This document shows positions 50,989 to 61,540 of a stretch of 64,000 nt of DNA, in pieces (the stretch's first letter is position 1; each line of letters starts with the position of its first letter). Both the position numbers and the translations under genes were made by a program. This DNA comes from Rhynchopus sp. YZ270_cl-10 (taxonomy: Eukaryota; Euglenozoa; Diplonemea; Diplonemida; Diplonemidae). The DNA lies in NCBI GenBank assembly GCA_964035575.1, contig OZ037894.1:806001-870000 (forward strand), in the 5' to 3' direction. Below the pieces are notes generated by a model. The model was not told where the DNA came from, made no database searches, and worked only from the letters and a program-made list of their open reading frames with translations.

Positions 50989-51035
50989 GTGTCTGCGTCC
51001 CAGAGGCGTTTTGCACTATCAACTTCGCTTTTTAA
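50989..51035 (+). repeat. Motif I copy (51.0 kb)
   Basis: GTCTGCGTCCCAGAGGCGTT then TTGCACTATCAACTTCGCTT. Confidence 0.8.
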
Positions 51036-51279
51036 AGGGTGGTTTTGTATGGAATTTTTTTTAATCTGATTGCCTGCGTTCTGCTGGTGTCTAGTGGGGC
51101 GTTTGCCCTTTTAAATTTTTCTTTTTTTGGTGATCTGGCACACTGAGGCTCTAGATCATCTCCAATATTATTGGGTATTGTCCTCTTCCACGGATCATCG
51201 TTTCCGTTCGTCTATCTCCGGTTTTTTAATAGAGAAAAGATATGTGATGGCACTTTCAAGCTTAGCCACTTCTTGCAAA

Positions 51280-51322
51280 AGTGACTAAGCAGCGAGAGGC
51301 TCGGTTCATCATAAAACTTTTC
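51280..51322 (+). repeat. Hairpin family A copy (51.3 kb)
   Basis: AAGTGACTAAGCAGCGAGAG then GCTCGGTTCATCATAAAACT. Loop close to consensus, 3' stem shortened. Confidence 0.7.
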
Positions 51323-51385
51323 TTTTTTTTTTTGCTGCTTTTTTTTTGGGCTTTTCTGTTATTTTATGGATCAGATGAAGTGCTC

Positions 51386-51462
51386 TCTGGGGTTCGATAA
51401 ACCCGCGGAGAACCCATGCCTTGCGTCCGCCGGTGAACGGTGAGGCGTTTTGCACGTTTTTT
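51386..51462 (+). repeat. Motif H with upstream hairpin (51.4 kb)
   Basis: A CTCTGGGG...CCGCGGAG hairpin around GTTCGATAAAC, then GCGTCCGCCGGTGAACGGTG and AGGCGTTTTGCAC. Same order at 53080-53158 and, diverged, at 52204-52268. Confidence 0.75.
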
Positions 51463-52203
51463 TTCACCTTCATTTTGTATCAGATGATATTTTGTCGTCA
51501 CGTGTGGTTGTGTAGGCCGTACCACTCTTTTCAAAAATTATTTTAAACTAAATCAGATTCGAGGATTTTTTTTGTGCCAAATTCTTTCATGGTACAACCC
51601 TCTGAAGAACTCCCCCCATAAGTCCCACGCCCCCTTCTAGAAGTATTTGCGAAAGATCCCGTCTCACTTTTTGCTGTCATGGTGATCGTCGAAACTCTAG
51701 TACATCATTTGCATCAGGCAGCATACAAATGCAGCGAGGCCTACTACGCCTGGGAAATGGCATGGAAAATGGATCTGAGACATGACTGAGGTGTACTCAA
51801 TTAAGTACGCCTCAGGTGTGCCTGAGTATTTTGTTTTCCAGATGTTCCTGAGTACGCCTCAGCCACACCTGAATCGGCCCTTAGCGAGGCCGATGAAGTA
51901 GTCTTGTTGTCACTGAATGGAGGAGCAAAATCGATCTGGGTGCTCTTTTGAGTATCAGCGCAACGAAGGCCAAATCGGCCTTGCTGTATGGTAAAGCCTA
52001 GAAATGTATTTTGCACCCGCTGTTCTCTGTGTGATGTGCACATTTTCTTTTTTTTTCTTCCAAATACTATCTTTCTAGCTCTCTGTGGTGGCTCGTTGGA
52101 GAGAACAAATCAAAACTGGCCAAAAGGGACAGATTTCTTCTTTTTTTCCCCCCTGAAAGCCTTATGGTCTTTTTCCCGTACGTAGGGTGTGGTTTGGTCT
52201 GGT

Positions 52204-52268
52204 TATCTGAGGGGGTTTGATAACCTCAGGAAAATGCGTCCGCCGGTTGTGTCTCGCGAGGCCTTTCA
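52204..52268 (+). repeat. Motif H with upstream hairpin (52.2 kb)
   Basis: CTGAGGGGGTTTGATAACCT, then CAGGAAAATGCGTCCGCCGG and a GCGAGGCCTTTC end. CTGAGG/CCTCAG replaces CTCTGG-type stems, a paired change. Confidence 0.7.
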
Positions 52269-52492
52269 TATTTTTCAACTTTAACTTGCCGTGCCACGAG
52301 CGCGAACCCCCTTCCCTATGCAATATTTCAAAAAAAAAAAAAAAAAATAATACCCCCCTCCCCGTTCCCTTTATTGCAGCGGTGTCACACTGCGCAGTTG
52401 TCTTTTTTCTTGTCTTCCCGTGACATACGGGTCTTTCTTCTACTAAGCACTGTGAAGCTTAGACGCGTCTGACCGAAAAATAAAACAAAACT

Positions 52493-52545
52493 AGTGGAGC
52501 ACACTCTAGGGTGGCTACACTAATACAAACCAAGTTTTCAAAAAT
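52493..52545 (+). repeat. Motif E copy (52.5 kb)
   Basis: TAGTGGAGCACACTCTAGGG, then TGGCTACACTAATACAAACC and AAGTTTTCAAAAA. TAGTG pairs with CACTA. Confidence 0.7.
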
Positions 52546-52652
52546 CTCAAAAATAAAGAACTCTGTTCTATATTTTTGGAAAGGGTGGCAAGTACACCTC
52601 CTACCCAAAATCATGAAGCCTTTTTTTTTTTTCTCGTGAACTTTTTTTGGAA

Positions 52653-52722
52653 AGTGGATACTTTTGCACAACTGTTGTCGACACCAAACCGAGGCAACTA
52701 CACTACTCCAACAATAGCAAAA
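52653..52722 (+). repeat. Motif F, copy 3
   Basis: GTGGATACTTTTGCACAACT, then ACCAAACCGAGGCAACTACA and CTACTCCAACAA. Confidence 0.75.
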
Positions 52723-52729
52723 AAAAAAA

Positions 52730-52790
52730 AGCCTTCGGGCGACATTGAGTACAGATCCTGCACTAGCAGGTGATTGTCGACACAACAAAA
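52730..52790 (+). repeat. Hairpin family D, copy 2
   Basis: CCTTCGGGCGACATTGAGTA, then CAGATCCTGC-ACTA-GCAGG and TGATTGTCGACACAAC. The inner stem CCTGC/GCAGG replaces CCTAC/GTAGG of copy 1. Confidence 0.8.
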
Positions 52791-53009
52791 AAAAATATCA
52801 TACTATTGACGATGAATGGTGGCGTGTATTGATGTATTTCGTCTGGATATGTCTAAAGTACAGCTGCCTTTTTTTGACCAGAACGTTTGATCAGGAAGAA
52901 GAACAAAAACAGTCGTAATTGATCACTCAGATCGGCCCCATACCCCCACCCCAACACAATTCTGTCACCTGTGAGCAGACGTCTACTGTTCTGCAGACTT
53001 GCTGCCTTG

Positions 53010-53050
53010 AAAGGTGACCAATGCATGAGCTGAGATTCATCATATCAACC
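53010..53050 (+). repeat. Hairpin family A copy (53.0 kb)
   Basis: AAGGTGACCAATGCATGAGC then TGAGATTCATCATATCAACC. Diverged. Confidence 0.55.
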
Positions 53051-53079
53051 TTTGCTTATTTTTTGTTTTTTTTTTGTTT

Positions 53080-53158
53080 GCTCTCCGGGATTTGATAACC
53101 CCGCGGGAGAACCAATGCCTGCGTTTCCGCCGATAAAACGGTGTTTTGCACGCGTTGA
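53080..53158 (+). repeat. Motif H with upstream hairpin (53.1 kb)
   Basis: CTCCGGGATTTGATAACCCC with GCGGGAG, then AATGCCTGCGTTTCCGCCGA and GGTGTTTTGCACGCG. Confidence 0.75.
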
Positions 53159-53584
53159 GTTGATTCTCTCTTTTTTTTTTTGAATTTGGCATTTTTTGTG
53201 TTTGTACAGAACCTGGTTTTTCTGTCTGTCAACAGGGTGATTTTTGTGATATTCCAGAACAAAAAATAAAAAGAAAATTTTACTACATTCGGGTTTTACC
53301 CGAAGTGCCTATGACGCCGATCTTCTTTCAAAAAAGTAGTTCTATTTTTTTAAAAATTGAAATGGAGAACAACGAAGAGAAATCAGTGTGATACGCAACA
53401 CGAAACACATCATAGTAAAGAACCCCAAAAACCCCCCCAACGGAAAGATATAAAAAAAGAAATCTTAAACATTCGCATTTTTTTTCTTCAATAAAACACC
53501 ACCACCCCCTTCCTCCACAAAAACACAGGGACCGATACACACAACACAGGCCCAGAGACAGACAGAGCTTTTTTTTTTTCTGTA

Positions 53585-53790
53585 CACAACTAAAGGTAAA
53601 ACAACACAGCGAAGGAAGGGGGCCCCCACTCCGGCACAACAGCACACCCCCCTCCACCCCACAACGCGTCTCCGACCTCCAGCGGGCAGGTGGGGGGTGG
53701 AGGGTCGGTAGTCGCGCACAGTCCAGCTCCTGACCCCGGAAGTGGCAAGGGGTCGGGTGCGGCAACCGGGGGTGGGGGCGGGCTGCAAAG
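53585..53790. other. GC-rich tract before the SAPS gene
   Basis: Strongly GC-rich, up to the ATG at 53791. On the minus strand one frame reads PPPVAAPDPLPLPGSGAGLC and ends SFAVLFYL, which could be the C-terminus of a convergent gene. It could equally be 5' UTR or promoter of the SAPS gene. Not resolved. Confidence 0.3.
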
Positions 53791-56700
53791 ATGACTGGGT
53801 TCTTTTCGAACTACTTTGAGCAGAGTGAAATCGACAAGGTGCTGACAAGCGAGACATGCACCCTCGATGCGGTGCTGGAAAGCCCAGACTGCTTCCAAGA
53901 ATGCATGTCGGGGAACGCGGGGCTGGTATGTCCAAAAAACCTCACTCTTTTTGCCTCTCTTCCAGAGAGCACATCCCAAACACAACCCCGGATTTGAATT
54001 TCCACTTCCATATTTTATTCCTACGAAGCTTGCTTCAAAGGAGAAATAGTATACGGTACGCCAATCATCCCTCAAGGATTTGTGCAAATCAACGAAACAA
54101 CCTACCTGATCCTATTTTTGTCGTTTTTTGACAACAAAACACCCCACAGCTGATGTACCTCTGCCAGATGGAGCACCTGGAGCTGATGATCGAGCTGATG
54201 CTCTACGAGAGCACGGAGAACATAGCGTACCGGCACCTCTTCGCAGACCCTGAGCGACATGCGCGCCTTGCGTACATCGCCTCGGAGATCATCGACAGCG
54301 ACGCCGAGAACCTGATGGAGTCGCTCACGGACAACCCGGTCCTCCTACACAAGATCTTCGTCTACCTCGACAGCCCTGCGCCCCTTGGGGAAAACCGGGC
54401 ATACTTCATTAAGGTGTTCGCAGGGCTCATCCGCAACACATACAACCAGACCAACCGCGTCCTCGACTATTGGTATGAAGCGAAGCAGAAGGGCACCTTC
54501 GACATTATCGCAGGCCTCATGCGGCATATCGGCACCTGCAGTGCACATCTCCTGACACTGCTTACATTGGAGGATATGATTCCCGCCGCACAGAGTTTCT
54601 CAACCTGGGCAATGCACAACGGCCTACCACAGGGCATGTTGGACACATTGTCACTACCCCCCAGAGATGTGGCACCCGGCACTCCGCAAGACGAGATTGA
54701 TGTGCTGGATGAGGCCTCAAAGGTGGGTGCGATATGGGCAGCAGTGATGGTGCTCTCCTTCGAGGGCTGCTCCATGGAGAACAGCGTGCCCGAGCTGCTC
54801 CCCACCGCATGGCTCTCGAGCCACTCTGCAGGCGAGGAAGGCGACCCGCGCTTCATCCCCGCAGTGCTCGACCTCTACCTCAGGGAGAGCAAGCGCAGCC
54901 CTGCCAGCGGTGTCATCCCAATCGCCTCGGATCTGCTCCAAAGGGTTGTGCGTGCGTTCACAGGGCCGACGCCGGTCCCCCAGGAGAACGGCGCCTTCCC
55001 ACCACAGTACATCATGACACACAGTCTCGAGAGCATCCTCAAGGTATGAGAGGTGCACAAAAAGGGTTATTTCCGGGGGAAAAATGTACAATTTTTTCAC
55101 AGCGTTCGAAAGAAATAAAAGAGTGTCTCAGTGACGCTCCACAGGCGTGCGAGTCCACTTGCACCTCAGTGATTCAGATGCAGACCTGGACGGTGCAGCC
55201 ATTCGGTATGTCTATTACTTCCAAAAAGCGAATATCATCCACACAACTCTAAAACCTATAACAGGACACGTCAGGTTGAAAATGCTTGAGCTGGTCCGTG
55301 CCATTGGCTTAGTAGATCTGCACGAAGTGTACTGGTATGCGTCTTGTCTTCTTCCCTTCCCTCTCAAAACAACCCACACACCCCCACACACACAGCTGGT
55401 TCCTGGACGAGGGTATTGTGACGCTCATGCTGACCATCTTTGAACAGTACGAGCACAACAACCTTGTGCACAGCCTTGTCATAGGCACACTCAGGTCCTT
55501 GGTGTCAGCGAACGACCCTCTTGTGGTATGACCCCCTCCCAGACATAATGATAACTTTGCCGAAAGTGGAAAAAGCAACGCCCCGATGTTTTTTCAGGAC
55601 AAAACAAAAAAAAACATTCCCCTCGGTTGAAAGCGGTCCTCGTGGATTGCCGCATCCACCGTTTCCATCCGCTCTTCCTTGGCCGGCTTGATCGACACTG
55701 CTGCCAATGGTGTGTGTCATCCAACTCTCACACCAGTTTTGGGTATGCTCCTTAAGCAGAACAGCGGCGGACCCCTGGTCGGAAGTGACGCCGACGACGC
55801 ACGTCGCGTGCATCACGCTCCTCGAGGAACGCCACCTGTGAGATGGTCACCTGTGGGGTGGTCACCTGAGGGCTTCTTTTAGTGTAAGCCCTCTTTTTCT
55901 TGAGGTTTCTCCGCGTGTGTCTTCATATGGCTCTTGAGTGCGAGGGCTTTTTAAAAGTCTTAGAACACGTTTCACAAACCCAAAATAGAGGGGTGTGTCA
56001 AAAACAGTTCCCGCGCAACCTCTTGTCGCGACAATTCCAAACAGGTTCTGCACTACTCTGGGTCGGTGGTGTCGGTGGGGAGGACACCCTGGACCTTTTC
56101 ATCCTTCTTATTTCATCAGGCTGCATCCCACATTCTTATGTACCTGGAAACATATTGTGCACGCCCCGGCCTTAACAACTTGTAGAATTTTTCTACTCCT
56201 TTTGATTTGCGCGTTGAAGAGAATTTGGGTGATAGTGTCTTTCTATGGGGCGGAGGCGTTCAAGTCAACCTGGGGCACACGAGGCACCACGGATCTGCTG
56301 ATGGGAGCAGTTGGTACTGATTGACCCAGCACACACGGTCCTTGCACTGTAACTCACATATTCGCGATAGGGGGAAGGCCTGCCCTCTCCGTGTGTTTTT
56401 CATTATTATTCTTTTGTTTCGTTGCCTGAAAAATGTGGTCATCAATCATCAGTTTTGTCTGCTTCACACTTTGCTCAAATGCCTCACAGGACAAACGTCT
56501 CATCACCGAAGTGCACCTCCCCGAGTGGCTCACCACGATGTACTCCAAGGGGCGTGCCACCCACGCACCGTACACAGCGTACCTGCACGAACTCCTCAGC
56601 CTCATCAGCTCCTTCGAAGATGCGCGTGGGTTCACATCGTATGGTCCCCCTCCTCCCCCCCCTCTGTTGAAACCATCTGTTGACGAGGTTTTTAGACAAT

Positions 56701-57689
56701 CACCCCCCTTTTTTCACAGGGAAGGCGACTGGGCATCTGTTGCAGAAGGCCTAGCAGACGAGGCTGCGAGGCGTGCACAGAGCCACGAGCCCGTCCCCCC
56801 CGAGCAGCTCACCCCTGATGGAGAGGGCGCGCTGCAACGAGGCCCCACTGATGACGACGATCTTGGTGTGGTCAAGCTGGAGTTCCTCCCGCCACCCCCG
56901 CCGGAGGCTCCTAACACATCTACACCCACCCCGACACCTGCCCCGGCACGCACTGAGACACCACCCCGACCGATCTCTGGTGGTGGGGGTCAATTCAACC
57001 CCGTCAGCGAACCGGACGACTCCCAGCTTACCTCGCTCTTCAACGCCCCTGAAGAGAAAAAGGTCGAAGCCAACTGGGTCTCATTCGGTACCACTCCGTA
57101 CGCAGAAAACCCGGTGCGGTCCCCAACTAGCCCCGGGGAGACGCGCAACCCTTCTTTCGATATGACCCCCACCTTTGTGGACCTGCCGCCGTTTGGGAAA
57201 GAGGACGGCGCACCTCCACCGATCCAAACCTCGTCACCCCCTTCCATTCCTGACAAACGTGGTCTCTTTAATATGTCAATTGACAGTCTCTCCGTGCAAC
57301 CCCCCGCAGCTGCGCGGCTGGTCACCACCAGCGTCACAACAGACGACTCTCTGTTCCCAGCGCGCCCCTCCAGCGCAACCACAACAGACACCTCAGCGAC
57401 AGACGTCTCTGTCACAAACTCCACTGGGTCGGTCTCAAAGGCATTAGGGGATGACCTATGGAAGAACATTGCAGGGTCTTTAGACCAAGGCTTGAGCGAC
57501 CCTAAGTTAGGTGATACCAAGGAAAAGGCGAAGACACTGGCAGAGCTGCAAGCAGAGCAAGATCGGCAGAAAATGGGGGGTGGGGTGGCGCAGCCGCAAC
57601 AACAACAACAACAACAACAAGGCAACAACAACTGGACCACCTTCGCCCCACCTCCTGCAACCCAGCAATCGAATTGGCAACAGTTCTGA
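53791..57689 (+). CDS. SAPS-domain protein (PP6/Sit4 regulatory subunit family)
   Basis: The family binds the Sit4/PP6 phosphatase catalytic subunit. Exon 1 (53791-53925) encodes FFSNYFEQSEIDKVL...CFQECMSGNAGL. Intron 53926-54149 (GTATGT...CAG) joins it to LMYLCQMEHLELMIELML, the typical SAPS block. Exon 2 ends at 55043. Exon 3 starts at 55103 or 55145 and ends at 55205. Exon 4 is 55265-55334 (GHVRLKMLELVRAIGL). Exon 5 is 55396-55525 (FLDEGIVTLMLTIFEQYEHN). One or more exons in 55.6-56.4 kb are unclear; SLAGLIDTAANGV at about 55675-55715 fits the conserved GHLTRIAN block. The last part starts at 56490 (DKRLITEVHL), and an 81-nt intron at 56639-56719 leaves the frame open if retained. Residues after the SAPS fold are Pro/Ser/Thr-rich with an (CAA)n poly-Gln run near the end, probably disordered. 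Confidence 0.85.
56639..56719 (+). other. In-frame 81-nt intron of the SAPS gene
   Basis: Donor GTATGG, acceptor TTTTTTCACAG. The length is a multiple of three with no stop, so the frame reads through as YGPPPPPPLLKPSV... Splicing joins FTS to EGDWASVAEGL, which fits the conserved W-containing SAPS block better. Confidence 0.6.
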
Positions 57690-58431
57690 GGAAATACAAA
57701 AAAGGGGGGGTTGTTTAACAAAATAAGGAGGGATGGGGATGGGGTGGGGGCAGGGGCATTGGCGAAGGATATAAAGGGGGTGTAGCCATATGTTTGTAGG
57801 TCTGTTTTATTGCGTTTTTCTCTCTCTTTTCTTGTTGTAGAGCTGATCTGTGTGGTATGTGTCCCGCATTCCACTCTCTCGGGTCATATTGTGTACTCAA
57901 ATTTTTGGTTTTTGAACTGTCCTCAAGCGGGCCTTTTTTAAAAGTTGCAACTTTCTACTTCACCATGGCGAAGGTGCTAAGCACAGTGAGACATAATGTT
58001 CATTTCACCAAACTTCTTTTGTGTTATTCCGCGGATATGAAAATGTGGACAGTAGGGCACATTTTGTATTTCTCCCCCCCTTCAAATTTCACGTTATAGA
58101 TGAAGCGTATGAATCTGTAAAGTATTTTTTTTTTTGGGTGTCCCCGACACACATTGTTCGTGGGGGTTTTTCAAAAAAAATAAATAAACTGGCTTTACTT
58201 ACCCCACAAGAAAATACCCCTCTGTGAGCCCCCCCCCACCTTTTCTTGAACCACAATGATGTGAAATTCGTAAAATCCTCACAAAAAAAAAAAACGTGTC
58301 CCCCCCTCACTGTGTAGTTATACAAAAAAACCCTCCTCTCTCCTCTGATTCCTCCCCCCCAAAAAAAAAGTTACTCTTGTGAACTCTTGAGGGTTGAGGA
58401 TGATTTGTGTCCATACCTTCTGTAGTACAAA

Positions 58432-58501
58432 AGGCTTCTGGCCGACATTGAGTACAGATCTTTATGCCGGTAGGTGGAAATGTGAGTGTCGATATAACAA
58501 C
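58432..58501 (+). repeat. Hairpin family D, copy 3
   Basis: GCTTCTGGCCGACATTGAGT, then ACAGATCTTTATGCCGGTAG and GTGTCGATATAACAA. The inner stem is diverged. Followed by motif E at 58520-58575, as at 16.9 kb. Confidence 0.7.
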
Positions 58502-58519
58502 CAAAAAAAAAAAGTGTTT

Positions 58520-58575
58520 AGTATAGTGGAGTGTCATCCTCGGGTGGCTACACTAATGCAACCAAGTTTTCAAAA
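58520..58575 (+). repeat. Motif E copy (58.5 kb)
   Basis: ATAGTGGAGTGTCATCCTCG, then GGTGGCTACACTAATGCAAC and CAAGTTTTCAAAAA. The same tail occurs in the 52.5 kb copy. Confidence 0.7.
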
Positions 58576-59303
58576 AAAAAAACAAAAAAAAAAACATCTG
58601 TGTCTGTTTCGGTCTGTTCTGTTAGATTCACTTCTTCCAATATGAGCGGTCTTTTGAATAACCGGAAAAGTGGCTGTAAAAAAGCAGAATTTTGCGAGAC
58701 TGTCAACCACTATTTTTTTTTTCTCAACACACCGGAGGAAAACGGGGACCATTACCCACAACCATCTTGGGATTTGATTTTCTTTCGATATAACAACAAA
58801 AAAAATGCGAACATGATAGACTGGCCATTTTTTTTTTTCTCTTCTTTTTTAAAAAATCTTTGAGGTGTCTGTTCGAACACATCGAAATTTCTTTTTTCTT
58901 TTTCGCTTGAAAACTGAGACCGGGGGATACAGTGAATGACTGTCTTTATGGCGGATGCACTACACCAACAATGTCAAGAAAGAAGGGCGTACAAAGCACA
59001 TGTATAACAAAAGAAACAAATGGCAAATTGCATTGGCATTTTGCGAATAACTGGAATACAAGAAGTGGGTCAGGAAAACATTCGACAGTTGGACCACGAG
59101 TTGGGCACACCAGTTGGGCAGAATGCTGTGTGTGGGAAAGCAGAGGGCTCTTTTTGGGTGGGGGTGGGGGAGGTAGGAAAACCTCCACAATAGATGCCTT
59201 TGTCCGATACGCCATGTTTTGTGGTATGTCCGGAACGGATCTCTTTTTTTGTCTCTTTTCTCCCAAAATGCGAAGAACATAAAAAACCCCCAAAACAAAA
59301 TAC

Positions 59304-59452
59304 GGTGAAGTAACTTACATTACAAGGTACAGGTAATGTTACATGCGAAAATCTGTTTCATGTGGTACCTGTCATATTACATATACCACGTGTGATGTTA
59401 CATGTAACTATAGTTATATGGCATAGCATGGAACACCCGTTACTTCACTGTC
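59304..59452. mobile_element. MITE-like unit with GTGAAGTAAC ends
   Basis: GGTGAAGTAAC at the left and GTTACTTCAC at the right. The interior is made of TTACATGTAAC-like and GGTACCTG-like inverted pieces. Non-coding. Confidence 0.5.
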
Positions 59453-59656
59453 ATGTAAACCCTTTCCCATCCACGCACCCCCGGACGCATCCCGCTGGTT
59501 CTGTTCCAAAGAAAAACAAAAAGAGTAAAACACCCATTCACACATTCACAGAAAAGTAAGTACATCGAAAAAGAAAGGATGTCTTTTTTTTACCAATGAA
59601 CAAGGTTTTTTACCCGTATCCATGAAATAACACACACAGCAGAGAAATATACACAA

Positions 59657-60928
59657 ATGGATCTGTCGGTGCAGGCGTTGGACGGAAGCACATACGTGAT
59701 CGATGTAGGAGTGGATGACACAACAGAGGACGTGCGGCGGAAGGTGGCGTCTGCAGCTGGGTTGTCTGAAGACAGCTTTGAGATGAGTGTCGGAGGGAGT
59801 GGCGCAGGAGAGGACATCGCCATCACGCAGCTGAGTGCTGGGGACACGATTTTTTTGACACAATCGAGGAAACACGAAGCCATATCCATGCTGCGTGATT
59901 TGGGCGAGACGGACCTTACAGAAGAGAGACTGGGGTGCGTGAGCGATCCTGAGGTGGCGCGTTTGTTTCTGCAGGCGGAAGTTGCGACGGCGATTCCTTC
60001 ACGTTTCCTGTGGAACTCACACATGACCACACTTGACCTTAGCCAGGTCTCGATTGTGACGGAGGTGGGGTATTATTTCCTTTACTCCGCCACTTCTTTG
60101 ACGGATCTCGATGTGTCGGGTTTGGTCAATGTCACGCACATTGGTTCACACTTTGCTGCGGAATGCAGAAGCCTGAGAACACTGGACCTCTCGAGATGGA
60201 CCAATGTCACGGAAATTGACGACTCGTTCCTTTCGAACTGCGTGGGGTTGACAGACATCGATGTGTCGGGGTTCGGCAACGTCACACACATCAAGGACTT
60301 CTTTGTCTACCACTGCCGTGAGCTGCTGAGGCTGGATCTATCTGCGATGTGCAGGGTCACGGAGGTCGGGGATTTCTTTGTTGCTGAGTCCAGGTCGTTG
60401 AAAACGATTGAGTTGGCAGCGTTGAGACACGTCACGCGCATTGGGAAGAACTTTCTCTCTGCCAGCACCGTCACCACAGTAGATTTGTCCACCTGGCGCA
60501 GTGTTGAGCGTGTGAAGTTCGACTTCCTATACAACTGCAGGGAAGTGACGGCACTCGATATCTCAGGTTTCCAGAATATGACGGAGATCCCCGGCTCCTT
60601 CCTCTGCAACTGCTGGGCGCTGAGTGCTCTAGACCTTTCCGCACTGAGCAACGTCACCCGCATCGACGACGGCTTCCTGTACAGCTGCAAGGGGCTGACA
60701 AGCCTCGATTTGTCGCCACTCAGCAAGGTTGGAAAGGCGAACTACACTTCGTTCCTCCGCAACTGCGTGAAGTTGAGAAGGATCGACATCTCTGGGTGCA
60801 GCAGCGCTGTTGAAGAGGAAGTATGCAAGATGCACGAAGGACGCGAAGGACGCGATGTCATGATCCTCAAAGACGGCGTTCGGGTGGGGGCACCGCCACC
60901 CCCGCAGAAGACCTGCAGTTGTTCCTGA
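59657..60928 (+). CDS. UBL-LRR protein, tandem copy 1 (423 aa)
   Basis: Residues 1-75 form a ubiquitin-like beta-grasp (MDLSVQALDGSTYVIDVGVD ... QLSAGDTIFLT), as in the gene at 6173. A short helical linker (EERLGCVSDPEVARLFLQAE) precedes about eleven BspA-type LRRs of 22-24 residues (for example SLTDLDVSGLVNVTHIGSHF) from about 117 to 390. The end is KTCSCS; Cys at the fourth-last position makes a weak CaaX-like prenylation site possible. There is no signal peptide, so a cytosolic recognition or adaptor role is inferred. ATG 59657 is supported by identity with the start of copy 2. No diglycine-type end is seen on the UBL, so it is not expected to be conjugated. Confidence 0.85.
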   Translation: MDLSVQALDGSTYVIDVGVDDTTEDVRRKVASAAGLSEDSFEMSVGGSGAGEDIAITQLSAGDTIFLTQSRKHEAISMLRDLGETDLTEERLGCVSDPEVARLFLQAEVATAIPSRFLWNSHMTTLDLSQVSIVTEVGYYFLYSATSLTDLDVSGLVNVTHIGSHFAAECRSLRTLDLSRWTNVTEIDDSFLSNCVGLTDIDVSGFGNVTHIKDFFVYHCRELLRLDLSAMCRVTEVGDFFVAESRSLKTIELAALRHVTRIGKNFLSASTVTTVDLSTWRSVERVKFDFLYNCREVTALDISGFQNMTEIPGSFLCNCWALSALDLSALSNVTRIDDGFLYSCKGLTSLDLSPLSKVGKANYTSFLRNCVKLRRIDISGCSSAVEEEVCKMHEGREGRDVMILKDGVRVGAPPPPQKTCSCS

Positions 60929-61074
60929 CGTTTTTTTTCAGATGTAAACCACGAAATGGATATGGGACTGCATAGTTGGGTTACCCTGGTAGAGCCGGCC
61001 ATGTATCAAGGTTCACTGTCACAAGGGATTTGTATTTCAAGACAACTTTTTTTGTTCTCAACGCGAAGTGTGAT

Positions 61075-61540
61075 TGGAAACCAGCAAAAAGATAGAGCCA
61101 CCAACGAGATCTCTTCAGAGTATTTTCCCCTGAATTTAGGAATAACACTTACCAGCTTTCCCAGAGGAATGTTGTTAAGAGATCAAATGGCGGTTATATT
61201 GTATGGGGAGGGGGTTATTTTTTCATCCGCAGAGCAGCAGTGCCTGCATCCGATGTCTAGTGAGGCGTTTGCACTTTGAACTGATTTCTTACTATGGTAG
61301 TCTTTCAAAGTGCCTTTCCCCATTCACGTTGCAAAAGGGTGAATGTTGAAACGTTTGAATAGGCTCGGTAAACAAAAAAGCAAAACAAAAAACAAACTTG
61401 GTCGAGAAGAGGATAGAATGTCCTAATCTCCAAAACAATGAAAGAGCCCCGTCGCCCTGTTGCACATTCCTTCGTACAACCACCTTGTCAACCCTCCCGC
61501 CCAGCACTAACACAAATACACACTCCCTCACAGTACACAA
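61075..61540. repeat. Duplicated intergenic block, copy 1
   Basis: From GGAAACCAGCAAAAAGATAG to the leader just before ATG 61541. It recurs at 62825-63345 with a few indels, showing that the LRR gene and its spacer duplicated together. Confidence 0.9.
61240..61282 (+). repeat. Motif H copy (61.2 kb)
   Basis: AGTGCCTGCATCCGATGTCT then AGTGAGGCGTTTGCACTTTG. Inside the duplicated spacer; twin at 63042-63084. Confidence 0.75.

Larger units (their letters stand above)
49708..53584. other. Gene-poor spacer, about 3.9 kb
   Basis: AT-rich, with no supported gene. Contains motifs A, C, D, E, F, H and I listed separately, plus a TGAGGTGTACTC/GAGTACGCCTCA inverted cluster near 51780-51870. Confidence 0.65.
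57690..59656. other. Spacer between the SAPS and LRR genes
   Basis: No gene seen. Holds a family A-like sequence near 57968 (AAGGTGCTAAGCACAGTGAG), motif D at 58432, motif E at 58520 and a MITE-like unit at 59304. Confidence 0.65.

Noticed and set aside
51386-51415. Possible tRNA T-arm (GGTTCGATAAACCC)
   Set aside because: The hairpin recurs with variable loop text and no acceptor, D or anticodon arms fit around it.
56990-57874. 294-residue antisense frame over the SAPS C-terminus
   Set aside because: Antisense to low-complexity Pro/Ser/Thr/Gln coding sequence; no independent motif.
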